Part shown: one piece after another, positions 1 to 6,774 of the stretch
Position numbering within the stretch: the stretch's first letter is position 1
How the letters are laid out: every line of letters begins with the position of its first letter
Assembly (NCBI GenBank): GCA_023460975.1
Contig: JAEWOG010000071.1
Coordinates: 1-31,543, forward strand
Source of the DNA: Actinomycetes bacterium
GTDB taxonomy: Bacteria > Actinomycetota > Actinomycetes > Propionibacteriales > Nocardioidaceae
Length of the DNA: 31,543 nucleotides
Reading direction: 5' to 3'
The notes under the pieces: generated by a model
The model's input: the letters and a program-made list of their open reading frames with translations, nothing else
The model's database searches: none
What the model was told of the DNA's origin: nothing
Made by a program: the position numbers and the translations under genes

Positions 1-167
1 ATACAAACCCGCCCCCCGCCGGCCCCGCGTCATACAAACCCACACCAATAACGCCGCATCCGCATGACACACGAGGCTCCCAGACGCCTTCGTATGACAC
101 AGGCCCCGGCTGGCCACATTCGTATGACGCAGACCGCCACAGGCCCCGGCACCAAACGCATGACGCA
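1..167. repeat. Degenerate short-repeat region without a gene
   Basis: The motif CGYATGACRCA occurs at 61, 91, 121 and 157, so the copies are 30, 30 and 36 bp apart. A second motif, ATACAAACCC, occurs at 1 and 32. The pieces between copies share fragments such as CAGGCCCCGGC and CAGACCGCC. The array lies downstream of the CoA-transferase gene and runs off the left edge of the window. I see no coding frame here. The copies are too short and diverged for a CRISPR array, and the role is unknown. Confidence 0.55.
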
Positions 168-199
168 GACCGCCCAGCCCCGTCACGCGGCGCGCCGGA

Positions 200-1708
200 T
201 CACATCTGGCCGGTGTCCAAGTACCGCTGGTGCCAGCTGAGCGCCTCATCGAGCAGGTGCGGCGTGTGCAGCGCACCGGGTCGCGCGGCCTGGGCGCGCT
301 CGAAGTAGTCCGAGAGCGCGTCGCGGAAGTCAGGGTGGACGCAGTTGTCGATGACCGTACGGGCGCGCTGCCGCGGCGACTTCCCGCGCAGGTCGGCGAG
401 GCCCTGCTCGGTGACGATGACGTGTACGTCGTGTTCGGTGTGGTCGACGTGGCTGACCATCGGCACGATCGACGAGATCGCCCCGCCCTTCGCCGTCGAG
501 GGCGAGAGGAAGAAGTTCAGGTAGGCGTTGCGCGTGAAGTCGCCCGACCCGCCGATGCCATTCATGATCGCCGAACCCATCACGTGCGTGGAGTTCACGT
601 TCCCGTAGATGTCAGCTTCGATCATGCCGTTCATCGCGATGAGGCCGAGGCGGCGTACGAGCTCGGGGTGGTTGGAGATCTCCTCGGACCGCAGCAACAC
701 CTTGCCCTTGTAGGCGTCGAGGTTCTCCATCAGCTGGGCGACGCCCTCGCTCGACAGGCCGAAGGCGGTGGCGGACGCGAATCGCAGCGTCCCCGAGTCG
801 AGCAGGTTGATCATGCCGTCCTGGATGACTTCGGTGAAGGCGGTCAGGCCGGTGAAGTCGCTGGCATCCAGCGCCTCGAGCACCGCGTTGGCCACGTTGC
901 CCACGCCCGACTGCAGCGGCAACAGGTCCGCCGGCATCCGCCCCGCTGCCACCTCGTGACGCAGGAAGTCCACCACGTGCGCGCCGATCGCCCGCGAGGT
1001 GGCGTCGGGCGGGGAGAACGCGGTGTTGCGGTCGGGCGCATGGGTCTCCACGACAGCGACGACCTTGGCCGGGTCGACCCTGAGGTACGGCTGCCCGATC
1101 CGCTGGTCGGGCTCGGTCAACGGGATCGGCACGCGGTTCGGCGGCAGCGCGGCGCCGTAGTAGATGTCGTGCATCCCCTCCAGCGCCCGCGGGTGCCAGT
1201 GGTTGACCTCGAGAATCACCTTCTCGGCCAGGTCGAGCCACGACTTGTTGTTGCCGACGGACGAACTCGGCACCAGCAGGCCGTCGGGCAGGATCGCCGC
1301 CACCTCCACGACGGCCACGTCGAGGGAACCGTAGAAGCCGAACCACGTGTACGGGGCCGAGTGCGACAGGTGCGTGTCGAGATAGTCCACCGCACCCGTG
1401 TTGATGGCGTGCCGCAGTGTCGGGTCGCCCTGGTAGGGGACACGCCGCGCGATCCCGTCGACCTGCGCGAGCACCCCGTCGGTGTCGGGTGCCGTGGAGG
1501 CGCCGGTCAGCAGGTCGATGGCGAACTCCTCGCCGGCCTCGTGGGCGGCCTCGATCCGCAGGGCCAGCGCACTCGGGAGCGCCTTGGGCGAGCCCGCCCC
1601 GGTGAATCCGCTCATCCCGACCTGCTGGCCGTGCGTGATGTGGCGGGCGGCCTCCTGGGCGGAGACGACCTTCTCGCTCAGGACTGGGCAGGTGATGCGG
1701 GCATTCAC
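200..1708 (-). CDS. Acetyl-CoA hydrolase / acyl-CoA:carboxylate CoA-transferase
   Basis: Protein of 502 aa, the usual length for the cytoplasmic acetyl-CoA hydrolase/transferase family (succinyl-CoA:acetate CoA-transferase type). These enzymes move CoA between short acyl-CoAs and a carboxylate such as acetate through a glutamyl-CoA intermediate. The N-terminal half carries GMSGFTGAGSPKALP (about 31-45). The C-terminal half carries the glycine loop SGVGNVANAVL (267-277), the stretch TEVIQDGM whose Glu293 matches the catalytic Glu of AarC-type enzymes, and the family tail VTEQGLADLRG. The GTG start at 1708 was chosen because homology begins with NARITCPVLSEK. The frame stays open upstream, but that part is low-complexity Arg/Gly/Pro shadow sequence. 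The substrate pair (acetate, propionate or succinate) cannot be read from sequence. It is probably transcribed on its own, since 77 nt separate it from the MBL gene upstream. Confidence 0.93.
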   Translation of the reverse strand: MNARITCPVLSEKVVSAQEAARHITHGQQVGMSGFTGAGSPKALPSALALRIEAAHEAGEEFAIDLLTGASTAPDTDGVLAQVDGIARRVPYQGDPTLRHAINTGAVDYLDTHLSHSAPYTWFGFYGSLDVAVVEVAAILPDGLLVPSSSVGNNKSWLDLAEKVILEVNHWHPRALEGMHDIYYGAALPPNRVPIPLTEPDQRIGQPYLRVDPAKVVAVVETHAPDRNTAFSPPDATSRAIGAHVVDFLRHEVAAGRMPADLLPLQSGVGNVANAVLEALDASDFTGLTAFTEVIQDGMINLLDSGTLRFASATAFGLSSEGVAQLMENLDAYKGKVLLRSEEISNHPELVRRLGLIAMNGMIEADIYGNVNSTHVMGSAIMNGIGGSGDFTRNAYLNFFLSPSTAKGGAISSIVPMVSHVDHTEHDVHVIVTEQGLADLRGKSPRQRARTVIDNCVHPDFRDALSDYFERAQAARPGALHTPHLLDEALSWHQRYLDTGQM

Positions 1709-1785
1709 CCCAGCATCATGGCCCGTACGAGAACTGGGCGCAGTCCCCGCGGCGCCCGGTTCGCCCAGCGGCGAGGAGTGATCGG

Positions 1786-2637
1786 TCAGCGGTCGGCGAG
1801 GTAGGCCAACTGGGCTCGTACGGACAACTCGGCCGCGCCCCACAGGATGGGGTCGACGTCGGCGTACACCCGCTCGACGACCGTACGGGGGGACACGGTC
1901 GCCCCGGTTCCCGGTGAGAGGTCGAGTTCGGTCAGGGCCTCGGCCCAGCTGTCGCGCTCCGCGAGCGCGAGGACGGCGGCCTCGACCTGGGCGAGACGGT
2001 CGCGGCGGTGGGCAAGGTAGAAGTCGAGCGCGCCGAGAGCGTCCTCGATCACCGGGCCGTGACCGGGCCACACCGTCGAGATCCCCTGTTCGCCGCACAG
2101 GGCGTGAAGCCGTTCGAGGGAGCCGAGGTAGGCGCCCAGTTGCCCGTCGGGGTGCGCCACGACAGTCGTGCCGCGGCCCAGCACCGTGTCCCCGGTGAGC
2201 ACCGCGCGGTCGGCGGGCACCACGAAACTCAGCGAGTCCGCGGTGTGCCCGGGCGTCGCGACAACATGCACCTCCAGCCCCCCGACGGCGACGACGTCGC
2301 CCTCACCGAGACCCTCGGAGCCGAGCCGGTATGCGGGGTCGAGGGCTCGTACGCCACACCCGTGCCGCTGTGCGAACGATTTGGCCACCTCGGAGTGATC
2401 GAAGTGGTGGTGGGTCAGCAGCACCGCGGCGACGTCACCCGCCACCGCATCGATCGCGGCGACGTGGGAGTCGATGTCAGGGCCCGGGTCGACCACGACC
2501 GAGCGCGACGAGTCAGGGTCGCGCAGCACCCACGTGTTGGTCCCGTCGAGCGTCATGATGTCGGCGTTGGGCGCGAGCACGCAGGTCGCCGTGGACCCGA
2601 ATGGGCCTCCCGACCAGCCCTGGGGCGAGACGGTCAC
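1786..2637 (-). CDS. MBL-fold metallo-hydrolase (LACTB2-like)
   Basis: Protein of 283 aa with the complete metallo-beta-lactamase-fold metal set: HHHFDH at 76-81 (H-x-H-x-D-H), His131 in TPGHT, Asp150 in LTGD and His193 in PGHG. The C-terminal part after about residue 205 (HRRDRLAQVEAAV onward) is the helical, winged-helix-like tail of LACTB2-type hydrolases. It is a soluble, binuclear-zinc hydrolase. The substrate is unknown, with thioesters, glutathione esters and nucleic acids all known within the superfamily. The GTG start overlaps the stop of the NUDIX gene in a GTGA overlap, so the two are translationally coupled. In Mycobacterium the equivalent gene (Rv3677c) lies between crp and ridA, which supports orthology by position. 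Confidence 0.9.
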   Translation of the reverse strand: MTVSPQGWSGGPFGSTATCVLAPNADIMTLDGTNTWVLRDPDSSRSVVVDPGPDIDSHVAAIDAVAGDVAAVLLTHHHFDHSEVAKSFAQRHGCGVRALDPAYRLGSEGLGEGDVVAVGGLEVHVVATPGHTADSLSFVVPADRAVLTGDTVLGRGTTVVAHPDGQLGAYLGSLERLHALCGEQGISTVWPGHGPVIEDALGALDFYLAHRRDRLAQVEAAVLALAERDSWAEALTELDLSPGTGATVSPRTVVERVYADVDPILWGAAELSVRAQLAYLADR

Positions 2638-3491
2638 CGCGAGGCCAGGAGGTCCGCGTACATCGGGGGCCGCGACAGCGTGAACTCACCGTCGACGTCG
2701 GTGACCTCCGGCATGAACATCTCGACCGTACGGCCGCCAGCCTGGGCGAGAACGGCGTTGACCTGCGCGTACTGGGCCACGTCGAGGCATGTCAGGTAGG
2801 TCGGCGGCAGCATCATCAACGTCGCGGCCTCCACCTCTTCGACCGCCCCCATCGCGGGGGTCCAGTGCACCGACGACGACTCCGAGGAGACGTCGCGCGT
2901 CACCTGCCCGGCGGGGAGGCGGGCGACGAAGAACCAGGTGCGGTAGCGGCGCGGCTCGAAGATCGGCGTGAGCCATCCCGACCAGGCGCCGAGGAGATCC
3001 GTACGCAGCACCAGGCCGCGGCGGGTGAGGAACTCCGTGAGCGACAGCTCGCGCGACTCCAACCCGACCCGGTCGGCCTCCCATTCGTCCCCGGTCGTGT
3101 CCGCCACAACCTCGTCGACGGAGCCGGCCAGCAGCACGCCGGACTCCTCGAACGTCTCGCGTACGGCCGCGCAGACCAGCGCCCGCGCGGTCGGTTCGTC
3201 GCACCCCAGGCGACTCGCCCAGTCGGACACCGACGGTCCGGCCCACAGGCCGCGCTCGATCAGTTCGTCGTCGAAGTCGCGTGCATCCACGCCACCGCCG
3301 GGGAACACCGCCATCCCGCCGGCGAACGCCATCGACGTCTGCCTGCGCATGAGGTAGACCTCGGGTCCGCTGGCCCCGTCGCGCAGCAGCACGACCGTGG
3401 CAGCGTTGCGGGGTTCGGCGGGCTCAGCGCTGCCGTCGGTGAAGGCGTGGGCCTGGTCGACCAGCGCCTGCGGGAGACGGATCTCCTTCAC
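2634..3491 (-). CDS. NUDIX hydrolase
   Basis: Protein of 285 aa. The Nudix signature is split. The glycine-loop half FPGGGVD is at 63-69 and the metal-binding half RETFEESGV is at 111-119, about 40 residues apart instead of the usual dozen or so. This long insertion is known in the larger COG0494 proteins related to coenzyme-A diphosphatases. The family hydrolyses a nucleoside diphosphate linked to another moiety, using Mg through the REXXEE glutamates. The substrate cannot be assigned here. The start is GTG at 3491, only 3 nt after the ridA stop, with GAGG about 9 nt upstream inside the end of ridA. It is the third gene of the set DUF4177-RidA-NUDIX-MBL, so it probably shares their transcript. 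Confidence 0.9.
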   Translation of the reverse strand: MKEIRLPQALVDQAHAFTDGSAEPAEPRNAATVVLLRDGASGPEVYLMRRQTSMAFAGGMAVFPGGGVDARDFDDELIERGLWAGPSVSDWASRLGCDEPTARALVCAAVRETFEESGVLLAGSVDEVVADTTGDEWEADRVGLESRELSLTEFLTRRGLVLRTDLLGAWSGWLTPIFEPRRYRTWFFVARLPAGQVTRDVSSESSSVHWTPAMGAVEEVEAATLMMLPPTYLTCLDVAQYAQVNAVLAQAGGRTVEMFMPEVTDVDGEFTLSRPPMYADLLASR

Positions 3492-3494
3492 GGC

Positions 3495-3950
3495 TCAGAC
3501 CTCGACGATCAGTTCGACCTCAACGGGGACGTCGAGCGGAAGCACGGGGACACCGACCGCGGAACGAGCGTGCTTGCCGGCCTCGCCGAACACCTCGCCG
3601 AGGAACTCCGATGCGCCGTTGGCGACCTTGGGCTGCCCAGTGAAGTCGGGCGTGGACGCCACGAAGACGACGGCCTTGACGACGCGCTTGACGTTGTCGA
3701 GGGACCCGATCTCGGCCTTGATCGCGGCCAGCGCGTTGAGGGCGCACTGGCGAGCGCACTCGTAGCCGGTCTCCTCGTCCACGGCGTCGCCGAGCTTGCC
3801 GACGGCAATCATCGCGCCGTCGCGGGCCGGGAGCTGGCCCGAGGTGTAGATCAGGTTGCCGGTGCGCACGGCAGGCACGTACGCCGCCACAGGCGGGACG
3901 ACCTCGGGGACGGTGATCCCCAGGTCGACGAGGCGCTGCTCGACCGACAT
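3495..3950 (-). CDS. ridA: RidA/YjgF family reactive-intermediate deaminase
   Basis: Protein of 151 aa of the Rid family, small trimeric enzymes that hydrolyse reactive 2-aminoacrylate and other enamines/imines to ketoacids and ammonia. The active-site pair of deaminase-competent Rid proteins is present: Arg129 in ARSAVGVPVLP and Glu144 in VPVEVE, spaced 15 residues apart as in E. coli RidA (Arg105/Glu120). It carries a roughly 20-residue N-terminal extension compared with the short E. coli protein, as in actinobacterial homologues such as Rv3678c. The ATG at 3950 follows AGGAGG at a good distance and overlaps the upstream DUF4177 stop by one base (TGATG). A longer open frame reaches back to 4382, but that part is translated repeat DNA and I reject it. 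Confidence 0.92.
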   Translation of the reverse strand: MSVEQRLVDLGITVPEVVPPVAAYVPAVRTGNLIYTSGQLPARDGAMIAVGKLGDAVDEETGYECARQCALNALAAIKAEIGSLDNVKRVVKAVVFVASTPDFTGQPKVANGASEFLGEVFGEAGKHARSAVGVPVLPLDVPVEVELIVEV

Positions 3951-4105
3951 CACGCCTCCTTGGGACGCTTGAGGAAGGCCACGAGACCGCCGGTGGCGTT
4001 GGTGTGGATCGCCACCAACTCCCACCCGTCCTGGCCGAAGTTGTTGAGCATGAGGGCTTCGTTGTGGAGCGGAATCGGCGCCACCTGGTACTCCCACTGG
4101 GTCAT
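3950..4105 (-). CDS. 51-aa DUF4177-like protein
   Basis: A small gene encoding 51 aa that begins MTQWEYQVAPIP and ends AFLKRPKEA. It has the pattern of tiny actinobacterial DUF4177-type proteins: an N-terminal W-E-Y strand, a central LNNFGQDGWELVAI block and a final strand ending in a basic tail. The function is unknown. The stop shares its last base with the ridA ATG, so it is coupled to ridA and heads the RidA-NUDIX-MBL run. In mycobacteria a similarly small ORF occupies this position beside ridA. No clear Shine-Dalgarno is visible (only CAGG just upstream), so a leaderless or weakly initiated transcript is possible. The reading frame, overlap and conserved motif make it a real gene. Confidence 0.85.
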   Translation of the reverse strand: MTQWEYQVAPIPLHNEALMLNNFGQDGWELVAIHTNATGGLVAFLKRPKEA

Positions 4106-4160
4106 GGCCTGAGACTACTGCGCCCCTGCATTGCGGCCCACCCTGTGTCGGGTCTGGCCC

Positions 4161-4372
4161 GTTGGGTGAGCTTGTCGCCCCCGCTGGCTGAGCTTGTCGA
4201 AACCCACCCCGCCGGTTGAGCCCGTCGAAACCCAACCCCCGCTGGTTGAGCCCGTCGAAACCCAACCCCCGCTGGTTGAGCTTGTCGAAACCGGGTCTCG
4301 ACAAGCTCAACCAGCGGACGGGGACTCGACCAGCGGATGGGGGCTCGACCAGCGGATGGGGGCTCGACCAGC
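4161..4372. repeat. Intergenic repeat array 1 (GGTTGAGCTTGTCGAAACC family)
   Basis: Five direct copies related to GCTGGTTGAGCTTGTCGAAA start at 4161, 4183, 4211, 4241 and 4271. The last three are exactly 30 bp apart. They are followed by an inverted copy at 4298 and three shortened inverted copies (CTCGACCAGCG). The array fills the gap between the DUF4177 gene and the sigma-factor gene, both on the minus strand, and I see no gene in it. The same family recurs at 6524-6764 and 17721-17988. In other frames it yields spurious peptides such as LSLSKP and LVELVET, which should not be annotated. Confidence 0.9.
4271..4315. repeat. 18-bp perfect inverted repeat within array 1
   Basis: Arms GCTGGTTGAGCTTGTCGA (4271-4288) and its exact complement (4298-4315) flank a 9-nt loop. 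The stem could form in either transcript direction and lies 64 nt beyond the stop of the sigma-factor gene, so it may end that transcript. There is no T-tract. Whether it acts as a terminator or is simply two head-to-head repeat copies is not decided by sequence. Confidence 0.75.
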
Positions 4373-4378
4373 ACCCCA

Positions 4379-5620
4379 TCACCCGAGCTCGTCGCGACGC
4401 CGACGCAGGTGGGCCGCCTCGGCCGGGTTGGTGGTCAAGGTGAGGGCGCGGTCGTACGCATGCCCCGCCTCAGCATGGCGGCCGAGCCGGCGCAGCAGTT
4501 CGGCCCGGGTGACGTGGAAGGCGTGGTATCCCTCAAGCGCGTCGCCGAGACGATCAACCTCCTCGAGCGCCACCAGGGGCCCGTCGGCCTCGGCGAGGGC
4601 AACGGCGCGGTTGAGTCGTACGACGGGCGAAGGATCGAGGCGTACGAGCCGGTCATAGAGGGCCACCACCTGCGACCAGTCGGTGTCGGCGGCCGAGGGC
4701 GCGCTGACGTGGACCGCGTTGACCGCAGCCAGGAGCTGGTACCGCCCAGGGCTGCCCGCCCCCGCACCGGCCGCCCGCAGGCGCGTCGTGAGCAGTTCGA
4801 CGCCCTCCACGATCGCCGCCGCGTCCCAGAGGGTGCGGTCCTGGTCGGCCAAGGTGACCAGTTCCCCCGTACGCGACACCCGCGCCGCCCGCCGCGCGTC
4901 GGTCAGCAGCATCAGCGAGAGCAGCCCGACGACCTCCCCGTCCTCGGGGAACAGTTCGCGCAGCAGGCGTGCCAGCCTGATTGCCTCGGAGGCCAGGTCG
5001 GCTCGTACGGCGTGCTCCCCATCGCTGGACAGGTAGCCCTCGTTGAAGACCAGGAAGAGCACCGCCAACACCCCGTCGAGCCGCTCGCGCACGTCGGACT
5101 CGGAGGGCACCCGGTAGGGGATGTGGGCGGCGGAGATCTTCGCCTTCGCCCGGGTGATCCGCTGGGCCATCGTCGTGGTCGGCACCAGGAACCCATGGGC
5201 GATCTCGGCCACCGTGAGCCCGCCGAGCAGGCGCAGCGTCAGCGCCACCCGCGCCTCCATGGCGAGGGCCGGGTGACAACAGGTGAAGACCAGCCGCAGC
5301 CGGTCGTCGACCACGGGTCCGGTCGGTTCGGGCGGGGAACCATCGAGCAGCATGTCGGCCGCCTCGTGCTTGGCGCGCCGCTTGGACTCACGGCGTACGC
5401 GATCCAGGGCGCGGCGGGTGGCGGTGGTGGTGAGCCAGCCGCCGGGGTTGGGTGGAACGCCGTCGAGTGGCCAGCGTTCGACGGCGATCGCGTACGCCTC
5501 CGCCGCCGCGTCCTCGGCCAGGTCGAGGTCGCCAAAGCGGCGGGCGAGGCCCGCGACCACCCGTGCCCACTCGTCCTGGTGGGCGCGGCTGAGCGCGGCG
5601 GCAGCGTCGGGAGTGCTCAC
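4379..5620 (-). CDS. ECF42-type RNA polymerase sigma factor
   Basis: Protein of 413 aa. Sigma-70 region 2 is at about 14-80 (AEDAAAEAYAIAVERW, then the WLTTTATRRALDRVRRE helix). Region 4 is at about 122-163 (LTLRLLGGLTVAEIAHGFL, then the recognition helix ending RITRAKAKI). A roughly 240-residue C-terminal extension resembling TPR helices includes the family blocks VFTCCHPAL (111-119) and VLFLVFNEGYLSS (187-199). This architecture defines the ECF42 group, whose genes neighbour YCII/DGPF proteins, as here. No classical anti-sigma gene is present. In this group the C-terminal extension has been linked to control of activity. The GTG start at 5620 overlaps the YCII stop (GTGA), so it is the last gene of a three-gene operon. 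Target genes are unknown beyond likely autoregulation. Confidence 0.93.
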   Translation of the reverse strand: MSTPDAAAALSRAHQDEWARVVAGLARRFGDLDLAEDAAAEAYAIAVERWPLDGVPPNPGGWLTTTATRRALDRVRRESKRRAKHEAADMLLDGSPPEPTGPVVDDRLRLVFTCCHPALAMEARVALTLRLLGGLTVAEIAHGFLVPTTTMAQRITRAKAKISAAHIPYRVPSESDVRERLDGVLAVLFLVFNEGYLSSDGEHAVRADLASEAIRLARLLRELFPEDGEVVGLLSLMLLTDARRAARVSRTGELVTLADQDRTLWDAAAIVEGVELLTTRLRAAGAGAGSPGRYQLLAAVNAVHVSAPSAADTDWSQVVALYDRLVRLDPSPVVRLNRAVALAEADGPLVALEEVDRLGDALEGYHAFHVTRAELLRRLGRHAEAGHAYDRALTLTTNPAEAAHLRRRRDELG

Positions 5621-6003
5621 TCCCCCAGCATGGCCTCGACGCTGGCCTCAGTCTGGAACGGCCGCACCTCGACCACCCCTCGGCACGCCTTCGAACCCTC
5701 CGCCGCGAGCGCAAGGGCGACGTCCAGGTCGGGCGCCTCGATCACCCAGAAACCGCCCAAATGCTCCTTGGCCTCCAGGTAGGGACCGTCGGTGACGACC
5801 GGCTTGTTGCCCTGGCCGTCGACGGTCGTGGCAGCGGTGGCGGCCTCAAGACCGTCGGCGAAGACGAAGTAGCCCTCAGCCACGAGCTTGTCGTTGAAGG
5901 CGCCGGTCTCGGCGAACGAGGCCAGCATCGCCTCCTTGGACTCGTACCCGCCGAACTCGGGGCGCTCGGTCGGACCAAATACGGACAACATGTATCGGGG
6001 CAT
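5617..6003 (-). CDS. YCII-related (DGPF) protein 1
   Basis: Protein of 128 aa of the YCII/DGPF family. It starts MPRYMLSVFG, has the family motif as DGPY at 72-75, and continues EAKEHLGGFWVIEAPD. These are small ferredoxin-like-fold dimers. The catalytic activity of DGPF members paired with ECF42 sigma factors is not established. I chose the ATG at 6003, because GAGGA lies 9 nt upstream. A GTG at 6012 would sit on that Shine-Dalgarno. The gene begins 5 nt after the stop of the second YCII gene and overlaps the sigma-factor start, so all three are co-expressed. The two YCII proteins are only moderately similar, which suggests an old duplication or a heteromer. Confidence 0.9.
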   Translation of the reverse strand: MPRYMLSVFGPTERPEFGGYESKEAMLASFAETGAFNDKLVAEGYFVFADGLEAATAATTVDGQGNKPVVTDGPYLEAKEHLGGFWVIEAPDLDVALALAAEGSKACRGVVEVRPFQTEASVEAMLGE

Positions 6004-6008
6004 CGCAC

Positions 6009-6389
6009 TCACTCCTCGGATCCGTGCTGCTCAAGGACCTGGTCGAACGTGGGGAAGCGGAGGAGCTCCTGCGGCCACTCCAACGCGACGGCCAGGCGGC
6101 CGGCCCACTCGCGAGCGGCGGCGTCGTCGGCCACCTCGATGACGCAGAAGCCGCCGAGGTGCTCCTTCGTCTCGACGTACGGGCCGTCGCTGAACACGGC
6201 CTTCCCGTCGACCGCCTCGACGCTGCACAGGACGCTCGTACGGTCGAGCCCGCCGTCGCTGAAACGCAGGATCCCCGCCGCCTTCATGGCGTCGACGACG
6301 GTGCCGCTGGCGGCCGACTTGGCCATGAGTTGCTCAGTCGTGTGGGGCTCGACCCACTCGTCGTTGAAGGTGATCATGTAGGTCGGCAT
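6009..6389 (-). CDS. YCII-related (DGPF) protein 2
   Basis: Protein of 126 aa, first gene of the YCII-YCII-sigma operon. It opens MPTYMITFND, has DGPY at 68-71 followed by VETKEHLGGFCVIEV, and ends in a short acidic tail. The ATG at 6389 has an excellent Shine-Dalgarno (GGAGGA, 8 nt spacing). A longer open frame reaching back to 6785 is repeat array 2 read through and is not coding. The role is unknown. By context it is a member or target of the ECF42 regulon, and in comparable operons the DGPF genes are transcribed from an ECF42-dependent promoter. Cys55 and Cys82 are the only cysteines and are not arranged as a metal motif. Confidence 0.9.
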   Translation of the reverse strand: MPTYMITFNDEWVEPHTTEQLMAKSAASGTVVDAMKAAGILRFSDGGLDRTSVLCSVEAVDGKAVFSDGPYVETKEHLGGFCVIEVADDAAAREWAGRLAVALEWPQELLRFPTFDQVLEQHGSEE

Positions 6390-6523
6390 CGCTCCGCTCC
6401 TCCGCAGCCCCCGGCTGCCACCGCGAGCGGCCCGGCTGGCCGCCCTCTCACCCATGCCACGAACGGGGGTGCTCCGATACGACACCCGCGGGGAACTTTC
6501 TTCAAGCAGGTTCGGTGAGTTCC

Positions 6524-6764
6524 GCCGGTTGAGCTTGTCCACCGACGCTGGTTGGGCTTGTCGAAACCAAGCCCCGCTGGTTGAGCTCGTCGAAACCAAC
6601 CCCCGCCGGTTGAGCCTGTCGAAACCAACCCCCGCCGGTTGAGCTGGTCGAAACCAGGTCTCGACGAACTCGACCAGCGAAAACCACGCTCGATCGGCGA
6701 TGGGCCTCGACAAGCTCGACCAGCGGGGCCACGCTCGACCAACGAAAACCACGCTCGACCAGCG
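6524..6764. repeat. Intergenic repeat array 2 (same family as array 1)
   Basis: Direct copies of the GGTTGAGCNNGTCGAAACC type start near 6524, 6547, 6576, 6605 and 6634, spaced 23, 29, 29 and 29 bp. Inverted, decayed copies follow near 6657, 6689, 6704, 6733 and 6752 (CTCGACCAGCG cores). The order, direct copies first and then inverted ones, is the same as in array 1. The array lies between the operon promoter of the YCII genes and the end of the luciferase-like gene. Together with array 1 it brackets the ECF42 operon. I see no gene in it. Confidence 0.9.
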
Positions 6765-6774
6765 GGACCAGCCC

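Noticed and set aside
230..1804. Long plus-strand open frames opposite real genes (also 2601-4112, 4337-5782, 9117-11042 and 20180-21400)
   Set aside because: They are high-GC antisense or shifted-frame shadows with no family motifs, and each lies over well-supported genes.
1709..2098. 130-codon upstream extension of the CoA-transferase frame
   Set aside because: It is Arg/Gly/Pro-rich shadow sequence overlapping the MBL gene. Family similarity starts at 1708.
3951..4382. Long N-terminal extension of the RidA frame
   Set aside because: The extension is translated intergenic repeat (peptides such as LVELVET and QAQPA), it would run over the DUF4177 gene, and the ATG at 3950 has AGGAGG.
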